DNA from: CAVSKL01 sp963728475 [NCBI: Candidatus Eiseniibacteriota bacterium]
GTDB lineage: Bacteria; Eisenbacteria; RBG-16-71-46; JABDJR01
Length of the DNA: 64,000 nucleotides
Direction of reading: 5' to 3'
Assembly: GCA_963728475.1 (NCBI GenBank)
Contig: CAVSKL010000002.1
Coordinates: 186,001-250,000, forward strand
Part shown: positions 1-7,689 of the stretch, piece after piece
Position numbering within the stretch: position 1 is the stretch's first letter
Layout of the letters: every line of letters starts with the position of its first letter
Notes under the pieces: generated by a model
The model's database searches: none
What the model was told of the DNA's origin: nothing
Seen by the model: the letters and a program-made list of their open reading frames with translations, nothing else
Position numbers and translations under genes: made by a program

Positions 1-392
1 CGGCGGCGCCCCCGGCCGCTGCCGAGAGCCGGCTTCCCGAAACACGCCCGGCCGGGCGGCAGCGCGCCGGCCGGGATCCGGTGCCTCCTCCGGCGCCGCC
101 GGCCGCGAAGGAGGAACGCCGGCGTGGCTACGAAGCGGAGCGCCGGCGCAAGCGCGACGAGGCGGCGCTCCGCCGCCGGGTGGCCGACGCCGAGGCGCGG
201 GTGGAGGAGTTGGAAGGGCGCCGCGAGAGCCTCGTCCTGTCCATGTCCGACCCCGAGGTCGCGGTGGATCCCGGCCGGCTGGCCCGTCTCTCGGGCGACC
301 TTCGCGAGCTGGAGGCGGGGATTCGCGCCGCCATCGCGGAATGGGAGCGCCTTTCGGTCCGGCTCGAGGGTTTTCTCGACCTCGATAACTGA
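1..392 (+). CDS. ABC-F family ATPase, C-terminal end (partial)
   Basis: The frame is open from the left edge to a TGA at 390-392, so this is the 3' end of a gene that starts outside the window. The visible part begins with a Pro/Ala-rich linker and then has about 85 residues rich in Arg, Glu and Leu that read as a two-helix antiparallel coiled coil. Conserved cues of the ABC-F C-terminal domain are a basic KEERRRGYEAERRRKRDEA segment, a central loop with a MSDPEVAVDPGRL-type sequence, and an acidic-hydrophobic second helix ending EWERLSVRLEGFL. In Uup/YdiF/EttA-type proteins this domain follows two ABC cassettes and acts on the ribosome or on branched nucleic acid. No nucleotide-binding motif is inside the window, so the family call rests on the tail alone. 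The GTG at 81 is an internal codon, not the start. Confidence 0.7.
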   Translation, partial: AAPPAAAESRLPETRPAGRQRAGRDPVPPPAPPAAKEERRRGYEAERRRKRDEAALRRRVADAEARVEELEGRRESLVLSMSDPEVAVDPGRLARLSGDLRELEAGIRAAIAEWERLSVRLEGFLDLDN

Positions 393-441
393 TTATCCTC
401 CGGTCGCTTACCCACTATTTTCACCGGGGGACACTTTGTGC

Positions 442-470
442 TTGCTCGGGATGCGTATGCGTAGTATACA
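442..470 (+). promoter_or_regulatory. Sigma-70-type promoter for the unknown gene-lexA unit
   Basis: TTGCTC at 442-447, a 17-bp spacer and TATACA at 465-470 lie in a locally AT-richer patch of an otherwise GC-rich gap. This is the best promoter upstream of the gene at 680 and of lexA. A GTATAC palindrome lies across the -10 region and could be part of an operator, but I see no convincing classical LexA box. Confidence 0.5.
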
Positions 471-679
471 TATGGACAGCAAACGAATTGAGCCCGGCGG
501 GGGAACGTTCTCCTCATGAAGACGGGGGAAGTCGGGTGAGGCGGGCGTAGCCGGCCCTGGCCGGGCACTTCTTCGGGGATGAAGGGAAGCGGGGTGGATT
601 TCACGAACGACGGGACTCCGGGCCGGCGTCGCGACCGGCGTCGCGCGGCCCGGACAACCCGTTTCGCTGGAGGGCGATC

Positions 680-1135
680 ATGATCGCGGAATCTCAGGCA
701 ACCGGAGCAACCCTTGCTCGCGAAGAAACTTATGAAATCCGCCGGGCGCTGGTGGCCCGGCTCCAGTCCGCCGCCCGGGGGGTGACACGTCGCCGCCGGG
801 TGGAGCATCACCGCGCCTTCGCCCGGGACTGGGAGCGCTTCCGTGACGAGGGGAGGCTCGGCCTGCTCCGGCGGGCGCTGGAAATCGGGCCGGCGGTGGC
901 GTCCGAAGCCGGTTCCGACTGGCGGGTCAGCTTCCTTCTCGGCCTGGCCGCAGGCCTGGTTCCGGAGGGCCCCCTGGTGGGGACTCCCTGGGAATCGGCC
1001 CCCGAGCCCATCTCCGTCCAACGGACGGATGCATCCAACCCGGGTTCTGGATTAGATTCTCAGGGCCGGGGCGAGGGCCGGCGGACCCCACAGGCGGAAC
1101 TATTCTTCCCGGAACTGGTGGCCCGTCCGATCTAG
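680..1135 (+). CDS. Hypothetical protein co-transcribed with lexA
   Basis: A 151-residue frame of unknown function. It starts at ATG 680 behind a strong ribosome-binding site (GGAGGG at 669-674) and stops nine bases before lexA, so the two are probably one transcript from the promoter at 442-470. The first two thirds are helical, rich in Arg, Glu and Ala (a basic TRRRR patch near residue 37), with one hydrophobic stretch near residues 84-92 (VSFLLGLAAGL) too short to be a secure membrane span. The last 40 residues are Gly/Ser/Pro-rich and look disordered. I recognise no domain. The RBS, in-frame spacing to lexA and GC3-rich codons favour a real gene. Placement suggests a link to the SOS response, but that is inference from position only. 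Confidence 0.5.
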   Translation: MIAESQATGATLAREETYEIRRALVARLQSAARGVTRRRRVEHHRAFARDWERFRDEGRLGLLRRALEIGPAVASEAGSDWRVSFLLGLAAGLVPEGPLVGTPWESAPEPISVQRTDASNPGSGLDSQGRGEGRRTPQAELFFPELVARPI

Positions 1136-1144
1136 GAGATCCTC

Positions 1145-1753
1145 ATGCAGAGACTGACCTCGCGGCAGCAGCAGATCTACAACTTCCTCGCCCGTCATCT
1201 GGAGGACCGGGGATATCCGCCCACCCTGCGGGAGATCTGTTCCGAGTTCGGCATGAAGAGCACGCGCGCCGCCTCGGACCATCTTCTGGCCCTGGAGCGC
1301 AAAGGGTACATCATCCGGGCGCGCGATCGCTCCCGGGGGATCGAGCTGGTGGGGCCGCGTCCCACCGCCACCGGGCAGAGCATCCCGGTGGTGGGACGGA
1401 TCGCCGCCGGGGAACCCCTGCTGGCCCAGGAGAACATCACCGAACGCCTGACCCTCGATCCGACCCTGCTCCGTGGGGACGGCAACTTCCTCCTGGAGGT
1501 CCAGGGTGAGAGCATGATCGAGGCCCACATCTGTCCGGCGGACCAGATCCTCGTCCGCCCCCAGGCCACCGCCCTCAACGGGGACATCGTGGTGGCCATG
1601 ATCGGGGACGAGGCGACGGTGAAACGCTTTGAAAAGAAAGGGGATAGGGTCCGTCTCATCCCGGAGAACTCGAGCATGGAGCCGATCGAGGTCCGCGACC
1701 CCCGGGAACTGCGGATCGTGGGCAAGGTGGTCGGGCTCATTCGGCGGCTCTGA
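1145..1753 (+). CDS. lexA: LexA repressor
   Basis: Transcriptional repressor of the SOS DNA-damage response; an S24-family self-cleaving protein stimulated by RecA filaments. At 202 residues it has the usual length. Residues 1-65 form the winged helix-turn-helix, starting with LTSRQQQIYNFL and including GYPPTLREI. The cleavage bond is Ala88-Gly89 in the VGRIAAGEP segment. The catalytic Ser123 is in the GESM motif and the catalytic Lys160 in the TVKR motif, so autoproteolysis should be intact. The segment after GESM reads HICPADQILVRP where many LexA proteins have a D-G-D sequence, a minor deviation. RBS AGGAG lies 7 bases before the ATG. It follows the unknown 151-residue gene by nine bases and is followed by an independently promoted structured RNA. 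Confidence 0.95.
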   Translation: MQRLTSRQQQIYNFLARHLEDRGYPPTLREICSEFGMKSTRAASDHLLALERKGYIIRARDRSRGIELVGPRPTATGQSIPVVGRIAAGEPLLAQENITERLTLDPTLLRGDGNFLLEVQGESMIEAHICPADQILVRPQATALNGDIVVAMIGDEATVKRFEKKGDRVRLIPENSSMEPIEVRDPRELRIVGKVVGLIRRL

Positions 1754-1785
1754 AGCCGATTTTTGGATGACGCGGGCTGGTCGGC

Positions 1786-1794
1786 TGGTATAAT
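1786..1794 (+). promoter_or_regulatory. Extended -10 promoter of the RNA gene after lexA
   Basis: A perfect TATAAT at 1789-1794 is preceded by TGG, giving the extended -10 form TGnTATAAT. No good -35 box is seen, as is usual for extended -10 promoters. Transcription should start near 1800-1803. It is the closest match to consensus in the window. Confidence 0.65.
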
Positions 1795-1800
1795 GGCGAC

Positions 1801-2001
1801 CGGTAACTTGGGATAGTATCCACGTAGCCGGCTACTCACCCTGTAGCCCTTGCTCATCCCGCGTGGATCGCCCGGTTGCCCTTGCCAAGAGGTCGTGCGA
1901 TAAGCACGAATCAGTCTTCAGGCTGGTTGCCCTCCAGCCGGGTGCCTACGCCCGGTTCCAGTCTGAAGCGGGGCCGGGGATCACCCCCCGGCCTTTTTTT
2001 T
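1801..2001 (+). ncRNA. Structured small RNA, no known family
   Basis: This stretch has its own extended -10 promoter and an intrinsic terminator and contains no convincing reading frame. It is dense with stems: 1818-1824 (ATCCACG) pairs with 1862-1868 (CGTGGAT) and encloses a hairpin 1830-1835/1843-1848 (GGCTAC/GTAGCC, 7-nt loop); 1894-1898/1904-1908 (CGTGC-GATAA-GCACG); 1916-1921 (CTTCAG) with 1963-1968 (CTGAAG), enclosing 1921-1926/1934-1939 (GGCTGG/CCAGCC) and 1940-1942/1951-1953, which makes a three-way junction; then the terminator hairpin. I compared it by eye with tmRNA, SRP RNA, RNase P RNA, 6S RNA and the common riboswitches and saw none of their conserved blocks. It could be a divergent 6S-like RNA or a new regulator. 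No gene follows before its terminator, so a trans-acting role is more likely than a leader. Confidence 0.6.
1972..2001 (+). terminator. Intrinsic terminator of the small RNA
   Basis: Perfect 8-bp stem GGCCGGGG (1972-1979) / CCCCGGCC (1986-1993), 6-nt loop, then eight T residues (1994-2001). It is the strongest rho-independent terminator in the window. Confidence 0.9.
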
Positions 2002-2131
2002 GCTCGCCGCCGGTTCATTTCCGGGCGTGACGCGGGCGGTATTTCGGCCGCCATCCCGGCCGGCTTCTCGTCGCCACAACCTTTCGCATCGCGGCGGTGG
2101 CCGGGAGGGCGAGGGCGCGCTGGGACTCGGG

Positions 2132-2161
2132 TTGACCGCGCTCGCGCGGCCCTGCTACCTT
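2132..2161 (+). promoter_or_regulatory. Promoter for tRNA-Glu
   Basis: TTGACC at 2132-2137, 18-bp spacer, TACCTT at 2156-2161. It would give a precursor with about 80 nt of 5' leader. The rest of 2002-2249 holds no gene I can support. Confidence 0.45.
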
Positions 2162-2249
2162 CTGCGCCCGGTTTTACCCTCGTGAGGTGGCCCGGAATCC
2201 CCGGCGCCGAAGCGCGTCCGATCCGGGAGGTGCGAGGAGTCGAGTTCGG

Positions 2250-2327
2250 GTCCCCATCGTCTAGTCTGGTCTAGGACACCAGCCTTTCACGCTGGCGACA
2301 CGGGTTCAAATCCCGTTGGGGACACCA
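2250..2327 (+). tRNA. tRNA-Glu (anticodon TTC)
   Basis: Acceptor stem 2250-2256 (GTCCCCA) pairs with 2317-2323 (TGGGGAC); discriminator A2324 and an encoded CCA at 2325-2327. The anticodon stem 2279-2283/2291-2295 (CCAGC/GCTGG) holds the loop CTTTCAC with anticodon TTC at 2286-2288. The T arm has the GGTTCAAATCC consensus. The D arm is slightly long (TCTAG-TCTGGT-CTAGGA). Decodes GAA/GAG. Confidence 0.95.
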
Positions 2328-2669
2328 CTTTCTCCGGCCCGGTGAGAGCTGCGCCCATCCCCTCGGCCGATCCCCGAATTATCCCTCTTTCGGCCCGGTC
2401 TCCCATTGTGTATGTCCACTGGCCCGAAGCCTGCATTACCAGGGGTTGTCTTTCGCCGGAGCCCGGGGTGGGGCCCGAGGGCCGGCGGACCGGCTCCGGG
2501 CCGAGCGTCTTTCGCCTCAACGGGTTAGCGCGAACCGGGGTCCGGGCCGGCAAGAGCCGGGCGGCGGCCAGGGTGCGTCAATTGGCCCGATCCCGGTGGC
2601 GGGACACCCAACCGAGGGAGGTCCGGCCGCAGGAACGGCGCTTCCACTCTCTCTTTCGGAGGTTCTGTC
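2328..2669 (+). other. Long leader region of the pilin gene
   Basis: 342 bp without a gene. It holds the sigma-54-like site at 2420-2435 and then about 220 nt of probable 5' untranslated RNA. In that leader an 8-bp stem CCGGAGCC (2456-2463) / GGCTCCGG (2492-2499) is perfect, and the 10-mer GTCTTTCGCC occurs twice (from 2448 and from 2506). No known riboswitch signature is visible; specifically no c-di-GMP aptamer core. Confidence 0.45.
2420..2435 (+). promoter_or_regulatory. Sigma-54-like promoter for the pilin
   Basis: TGGCCCGAAGCCTGCA matches 10 of the 12 fixed positions of the sigma-54 consensus TGGCACG-N4-TTGCW and keeps the obligatory GG-N10-GC spacing. Major type IV pilin genes are classically sigma-54/PilR-dependent. 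In a GC-rich genome the chance rate of such a match is not negligible. Confidence 0.4.
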
Positions 2670-3104
2670 ATGAGGCCAGGTCAACATCGTCGCCGGGACC
2701 GCGGATTCACCATGATCGAGCTCATGGTGGTGGTGGTCCTGGTGGCCGTTCTCGCCGGCATCGCGGTGCCGATCTACGGGAGCTACACCAAGAAGGCCCG
2801 CGTCTCCGAGGCGCAGACCCGGATGGGGGAGATCCTCACCGCGGCCAAGACGTTCGCGGGCGAGCACCCCGGCAACTCGGGAGCGCCGCAGTGGCCGCCG
2901 GTCGCCGGTGAGTACGGCATCGTCACCTTGAACCCCTCCGAGTCCTTCGACTATGCGATCACCTCGGGAGGGGGAGCCGACGCGCTCACCACCCCGATGG
3001 AGATCACCGCCACCGGCACCGGGAGGATGGCCGGCGTGACGGTGAAGATGACCGTGCCCAACGTCAACGCCAACGGAGAGGCGCCGGTCATCACCGGGAT
3101 CTGA
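2670..3104 (+). CDS. Type IV pilin-like protein (prepilin)
   Basis: Small secreted pilin, 144 residues. The class III signal is clear: a short basic leader ([12 protein letters not shown]) is cut by prepilin peptidase between Gly12 and Phe13, leaving mature [18 protein letters not shown] with the required Glu5 (Glu17 of the precursor) and a hydrophobic N-terminal helix that packs in the fibre core. The globular part (residues 40-144) is Gly/Thr-rich with no cysteines, so the usual C-terminal disulfide loop is absent. It could be the major pilin of a twitching/adhesion system or a type II secretion pseudopilin; no assembly gene is nearby to decide. The RBS GGAGG lies 8-9 bases before the ATG. 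The gene stands alone with a long leader and a sigma-54-like promoter. Confidence 0.85.
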   Translation: MRPGQHRRRDRGFTMIELMVVVVLVAVLAGIAVPIYGSYTKKARVSEAQTRMGEILTAAKTFAGEHPGNSGAPQWPPVAGEYGIVTLNPSESFDYAITSGGGADALTTPMEITATGTGRMAGVTVKMTVPNVNANGEAPVITGI

Positions 3105-3341
3105 CCGTTTCAGGTGGGAGAGTGCCGTGGGGGCTTGCCCGCCCTCCTCGGTCTCCGCGGCCTGCGGGCGCGGGCGGGTCGTCCCCGGCTTGGGACGCCC
3201 GTCCGCCCCGCACTCCCATCTCTTGTCCGGCTCCCCGCCTCCCCCCCGCCCGTCCTCCCGCTCCCCAATCATCGAGCGCTCTTGTATGGTGAATGACCGG
3301 TCGCGGCGCCCGCGGCCGCTCATTGGAGGAGCGGTGCTTCC

Positions 3342-5912
3342 ATGGCGGAACCCTGGGTCGTTCTCAAGTACGGCGGCACGTCGGTGGCCTCGGCCCAAAA
3401 CTGGGACCGGATCGCCGCCCGGGCGCGCGAGCTCATCCCCCGCCGTCGGGTCTGCCTGGTGGTCTCCGCCCTGGCCGGGATCACCGACCGCCTCGAGCGC
3501 GCGGTGGAACGGGCCCGGACCGGCGACGCCGGTTCACTTCTGGAGGAGATTCGCGGCGCCCACCGGCGGCTGGCCACCGAGGCCGGCCTCGGGGGCCGGG
3601 AGCCGGAGGTCGAGGCCCTCTGGGAGGAGCTCTCCCGGATCGTGGACGGCATCGGGCTCACCGGCGAGTCCTCCCCCCGGCTGGCCGCGCGGGTGATGGC
3701 CATGGGCGAGCTGGCCTCGAGCCGCCTCGGGGCGGCCGTGCTCGCCTCCCGGGGGGTGGACGCGTTCTGGCTCGATGCCGGCCGCGTTCTCACCACCGTC
3801 TGGGATCCCACCGAGACCGACGAGACCCGCTACCTGGCCGCGGACGTTCCCGTGCGCCGCGCCCCGGAGGAGGTCGAGTCCCTGGCCGGCGACGCCCGCG
3901 TCGTGATCACCCAGGGGTTCATCGCCCGCACCGAGCGGGGAGAGCGGTGCCTGCTGGGACGGGGGGGGAGCGACACCTCCGCCGCCCTTCTCGCCGCCCG
4001 GCTGGGGGCGGACCTGCTCGAGATCTGGACCGACGTCCACGGGATGTTCACCGCCGACCCCACCCGCATCCCCGCCGCGCGGCTCATACTCCACATGGAC
4101 TATCGCGAGGCTCAGGAACTCGCGGCCATGGGGGCCAAGGTGCTCCATCCGCGATGCCTCGCCCCCGCCGCGAGCCAGGGCATCCCCATCCGGGTGGCCC
4201 GGGTGCAGGATCCCGAGGTGGAAGGGACCCGGGTCGAGCGGGTGGAGGACGACCGGCCCGCGGTGACCGCGGTCACCTGCCGGACCGGGGTCACCCTCCT
4301 CAACCTCTCGTCGCTGGCCATGTGGGGGACCCCCGGCTACCTGGCCCGGATCTTCGATCTCTTCCGCGACCGCGACGTCTCGGTGGATTTGATCGCCACC
4401 TCCGAGTCGGCGGTCAGCGTCTCCCTCGATCCCATCCCCGGCGGGGTGGAGGGCCGGGTCTTCCGGGAGCTGGTGCAGCGGCTGGAGGCTCTGGGCACGG
4501 TTCGGGTGGTTCACCCGGCGGCGGTGGTCTCGATCGTGGGCCGGCGGATCCGCGCCGTTCTCCACGAGCTGGGCCCGGCCCTGGAAGCGTTCCAGGAGCG
4601 GCCGGTCCACCTGGTCAGCGTCTCCGCCGAGGACCTCAACTTCTCGTTCGTGGTGGACGAGGCCGATGCCCAGTCCCTGGTCGCCCGGCTTCACGCGCGG
4701 CTCTTCGCCGCCCACGATCCCGACCCGCGGCTCGGCCCCACCTGGGAGATGCTCCGCGAAAGCGGCCGCCGCCGCCGCCCTCCCGCCCGGTGGTGGACCG
4801 AACGCCGGGACGATCTGCTTCGCCTCGCCGCCGACGGCCGTGCCCGCTACGTCTACCACCTTCCCACCGTCCGGGCCCGGGCGATGGAACTCCGGCGCGC
4901 GCTCCCCTCGGTGCGCGGGTTCTACTACGCCATGAAGGCGAACCCCCACCCGGACCTCCTCCGCGAGATCGCCGGCGCCGGCTTCGGGCTGGAGTGCGTC
5001 TCCGAGGCCGAGCTTCGCCGCGCCCGGGAGACGGTGGGGGAGCCGGTTCCGCTCCTGTTCACCCCCAACTTCTGTCCGGTGGACGAGTACGCCGCCGCGT
5101 TCGCGCTCGGGGCCGAGGTCACCGTGGACGGACCGGAGATCCTGGCCCAGGTTCCCGGCGTCTTCCGCGGCCGCGAGATCGCGGTGCGGGTGGATCCGGG
5201 GCGCGGGTTCGGCCACCATCACAACGTGCGCACCGCCGGGGCCCGGGCCAAGTTCGGAAGCCCGGTGGAGGGGGCGGCGGCGGTGGCGCGGGCCGCCCGT
5301 CGCGCGGGGGCCGCGGTCACCGGGCTGCATGCCCACGTGGGCAGCGGCATCCTCGACCCCGAGGTCTGGGCGGCCACCGGCCGCGCCCTGACCGGGCTCC
5401 TGGAGCATTTTCCCGAGACCCGCTGGATCGACCTCGGCGGCGGGCTCGGGGTGCCCGAGAGGAGCGACCAGCCCGCGCTCGACCTGGCCCGGGTGGAGGC
5501 GCTGCTCGCGCCCCTCGCCGCGCACCTGGGACCGGTGGATCTCCGCCTCGAGCCCGGCCGCTACCTGGTGAGCGAGGCCGGGGTCCTGCTCGCCCCGGTC
5601 ACCCAGGTGCGGGCCAAGGAGGACGTCCACTTCGCCGGGGTGGCCACCGGGATGAACTCGCTCCTGCGTCCCGCGCTCTACGGCGCCTGGCATACCATCC
5701 ACAACCTCACCCGGCTCCGCGAGGCGCCGACCCGCTACTGGCAGGTGGTGGGCCCCATCTGCGAGTCCGGGGACGTGCTCGGGCGCGACCGGTGGATCGC
5801 TTCGCCCCGCCCCGGCGACGTGCTCCTGATCGAGAACGCCGGGGCCTACGGCGCGGTCATGAGCTCGCGGTACAACCTGCGGGAGCCGGCGGAGGAGGTC
5901 GTCCTTTCGTGA
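3342..5912 (+). CDS. lysC-lysA: Bifunctional aspartate kinase / diaminopimelate decarboxylase
   Basis: One 856-residue polypeptide carrying the first and last steps of the lysine/DAP pathway. Residues 1-300 are the aspartokinase catalytic domain, with the KYGGTS phosphate loop at Lys9 and a GRGGSDTSAALLA motif; residues 300-460 are two ACT regulatory domains, which normally bind lysine/threonine. Residues from about 475 are the PLP-dependent decarboxylase: PLP lysine Lys532 in YYAMKAN, the HVGSG phosphate-binding motif, and Cys807 of the CESGD motif, with the C-terminal ENAGAYG segment. All key residues of both enzymes are present, so both halves should be active. Fused LysC-LysA proteins are known, for instance in Xanthomonas. 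The fusion would co-locate lysine synthesis and its feedback target. The RBS GGAGGAG precedes the ATG; a weak TATGGT -10 lies near 3284. It overlaps the next gene by 4 bases (GTGA). Confidence 0.92.
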   Translation: MAEPWVVLKYGGTSVASAQNWDRIAARARELIPRRRVCLVVSALAGITDRLERAVERARTGDAGSLLEEIRGAHRRLATEAGLGGREPEVEALWEELSRIVDGIGLTGESSPRLAARVMAMGELASSRLGAAVLASRGVDAFWLDAGRVLTTVWDPTETDETRYLAADVPVRRAPEEVESLAGDARVVITQGFIARTERGERCLLGRGGSDTSAALLAARLGADLLEIWTDVHGMFTADPTRIPAARLILHMDYREAQELAAMGAKVLHPRCLAPAASQGIPIRVARVQDPEVEGTRVERVEDDRPAVTAVTCRTGVTLLNLSSLAMWGTPGYLARIFDLFRDRDVSVDLIATSESAVSVSLDPIPGGVEGRVFRELVQRLEALGTVRVVHPAAVVSIVGRRIRAVLHELGPALEAFQERPVHLVSVSAEDLNFSFVVDEADAQSLVARLHARLFAAHDPDPRLGPTWEMLRESGRRRRPPARWWTERRDDLLRLAADGRARYVYHLPTVRARAMELRRALPSVRGFYYAMKANPHPDLLREIAGAGFGLECVSEAELRRARETVGEPVPLLFTPNFCPVDEYAAAFALGAEVTVDGPEILAQVPGVFRGREIAVRVDPGRGFGHHHNVRTAGARAKFGSPVEGAAAVARAARRAGAAVTGLHAHVGSGILDPEVWAATGRALTGLLEHFPETRWIDLGGGLGVPERSDQPALDLARVEALLAPLAAHLGPVDLRLEPGRYLVSEAGVLLAPVTQVRAKEDVHFAGVATGMNSLLRPALYGAWHTIHNLTRLREAPTRYWQVVGPICESGDVLGRDRWIASPRPGDVLLIENAGAYGAVMSSRYNLREPAEEVVLS

Positions 5913-7222
5913 CCCCGGACCCGGAGGCCCGTCCCGAGGCGGACCTGGTGGTGGTGGGGGCGGGTGCGGCCGGGCTCATGGCCGCGATCGCCGCCGGCCG
6001 CGCCGCCCGGGAGGCGGGTGCGCCGCTCCGGATCGTGGTGGTGGACGGCGCGCGCACCCTCGGAGCGAAGATCCTGGTGGCGGGGGGAGGGCGCTGCAAC
6101 GTCACCCACGACGTGGTGGACGAGACCGCCTTTGCCGGCTCCTCCCGGAAAGCGATCCGCAAGGTGCTGCTCCGGTTCGACGTCGCCCGCACCCGGGAGT
6201 TCTTCGCCGGGCTCGGAGTGGAGCTGAAGCGCGAGGAAACCGGAAAGCTCTTCCCGGTCACCGACCGCGCCCGCACCGTACTCGACGCTCTCCTCCGCGC
6301 GGCCGCCGACGCCGGGGCGGTCCTCCGCCATCCCTGGCGCGCGGTGGGGGTGGAGCGCACGGACTCAGGTTTTCTCCTCACCCGGGGCCAGGGTTCGGCC
6401 AAGTCGCCTCCGGTGGGTCCGCCCGGGCTCCGCGGCCGCCGGGTGATCCTCGCCACCGGGGGCCGGAGCCTTCCGCGCTCGGGCTCCGACGGAGGCGGTT
6501 ACTCGCTCGCCCGGTCCCTGGGACACACCCTCACCCCGCGCATCTTCCCCGGGCTGGTCCCGCTGCTCCTTCCCCCGGAGCACTTCCTGTGCGCGCTCAC
6601 CGGCGTCTCGGCCGAGGCCGCCCTGGAGCTCCGGGCCTCCGGGGGGAAGCGCCTCCAGCGGTTCGTCGATTCCATCCTCTGCACCCACTTCGGCCTCTCC
6701 GGACCGGGGGTGCTGGACATGAGCCGCTATTACCTGGACGCGGCCGCCGGGGACCCGGGGGCGCACCTGGTCGTGAGCTGGCTTCCGGACCTGGCCCCGG
6801 ACGGCGTGGACGCGGCCCTCCGAGGCCTCGGAACGCGGTCGGTGGGCCGGTGGGTCGGAGCGCGGCTCCCCGACCGCCTTTCCCGCGCCCTGTGCGAGCG
6901 GGCCGGGGTGGAGCCCGCCGTTCCCGGCCATTCCCTGACCCGCGACGGGCGGCGCGCCCTGGTCGCCGCTCTCACCGCGCTCCCGCTCCCGGTGACCGGC
7001 GACCGCGGCTACAACCATGCCGAGGTCACCGCGGGCGGGGTGCCGCTCTCCGAGCTCCGGCTGGAAACCATGGAGTCGCGCCCCGCTCCCGGGGCGCACC
7101 TCTGCGGAGAGATCCTGGACGTGGACGGGCGGATCGGCGGATTCAACTTTCAGTGGGCCTGGGCCGGCGGCCACGTGGCCGGAACCGCCGCCGTCCGGGC
7201 GCTTCTCGACGCCGGGGGGTGA
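5909..7222 (+). CDS. BaiN/YhiN (HI0933)-family FAD oxidoreductase
   Basis: Flavoprotein of the HI0933/BaiN family, 437 residues. The Rossmann FAD motif is G17-A-G-A-A-G22, followed by the family-specific GGGRCNVTH segment (about residue 64), an ATGG motif after the insert domain, and the C-terminal GEILDVDGRIGGFNFQWA FAD-closing motif. Members reduce or oxidise varied substrates; BaiN acts on bile-acid intermediates, but most members have no known substrate and none should be inferred here. The start is GTG 5909, which overlaps the TGA of lysC-lysA (GTGA) and has GGAGGAGG about 10 bases upstream, so translation is probably coupled. The much longer open frame upstream in the same phase is only a GC-driven shadow of lysC-lysA. 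Confidence 0.88.
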   Translation: MTPDPEARPEADLVVVGAGAAGLMAAIAAGRAAREAGAPLRIVVVDGARTLGAKILVAGGGRCNVTHDVVDETAFAGSSRKAIRKVLLRFDVARTREFFAGLGVELKREETGKLFPVTDRARTVLDALLRAAADAGAVLRHPWRAVGVERTDSGFLLTRGQGSAKSPPVGPPGLRGRRVILATGGRSLPRSGSDGGGYSLARSLGHTLTPRIFPGLVPLLLPPEHFLCALTGVSAEAALELRASGGKRLQRFVDSILCTHFGLSGPGVLDMSRYYLDAAAGDPGAHLVVSWLPDLAPDGVDAALRGLGTRSVGRWVGARLPDRLSRALCERAGVEPAVPGHSLTRDGRRALVAALTALPLPVTGDRGYNHAEVTAGGVPLSELRLETMESRPAPGAHLCGEILDVDGRIGGFNFQWAWAGGHVAGTAAVRALLDAGG

Positions 7223-7430
7223 ACCGGGGAGGGGAAGACGCGCCGGCGCCGGCTCCGCACCCTGGACCCCCCCCGGCCTTCGGCCCCTCGGGGCCCGGCG
7301 CCGCCGCCGGGCCCCCGGGTCCAGGATCCCCGCGCCCGAAAAGGTCCGTGACCGGCCGGTCCCCTTCCGCGTCCTTGAGGGAGAGCCCCGGCGGGATGGA
7401 TCCGCCGGGCGCGACCGGCGAGGAACGGGG

Positions 7431-7622
7431 ATGCCGTACTACGATTTCGAATGCCCCGCCTGCGGGGCGGTCTTCGACACCATGCTCACGATCTCGGAGC
7501 GGGACCGCGGGGACGTGGCCTGCCCCGAATGCGGCCACGAGGGGGGGCGGCGACTCCTCCGCGCGCCCAACATCGGCGGAAGCGGGGGCGGCCGGCCCGG
7601 CCCTTCGTTCGCGCCCACCTGA
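7431..7622 (+). CDS. FmdB-type zinc-ribbon protein
   Basis: 63 residues. It opens MPYYDFECPACG, the hallmark of the FmdB/CxxC_CxxC_SSSS family. Cys8/Cys11 and Cys31/Cys34 form a four-cysteine zinc ribbon, and a short Gly-rich tail (IGGSGGGRPGP) follows. The role of the family is uncertain; FmdB was named as a putative regulator. The ATG has GAGGAAC about 8 bases upstream. It is preceded by 208 bp of very GC-rich sequence with no clear promoter. Confidence 0.85.
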   Translation: MPYYDFECPACGAVFDTMLTISERDRGDVACPECGHEGGRRLLRAPNIGGSGGGRPGPSFAPT

Positions 7623-7689
7623 GGCACCGGGGGCTGTCGCTGAGCCCCGGAGCGCGTGGCGTTCCGATCCCCGGACCGTTCCCCGACCG

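Noticed and set aside
393-470. LexA box in the lexA promoter region
   Set aside because: GTATAC and CATATG palindromes overlap the -10, but no sequence matches the known Gram-positive or gamma-proteobacterial LexA boxes and the motif in this lineage is unknown.
3293-5908. Long open frames overlapping lysC-lysA on both strands
   Set aside because: GC-rich DNA suppresses stop codons; these frames have Arg/Gly/Pro-rich translations without domain similarity. Only the last part (from 5909) of one is the real BaiN-like gene.
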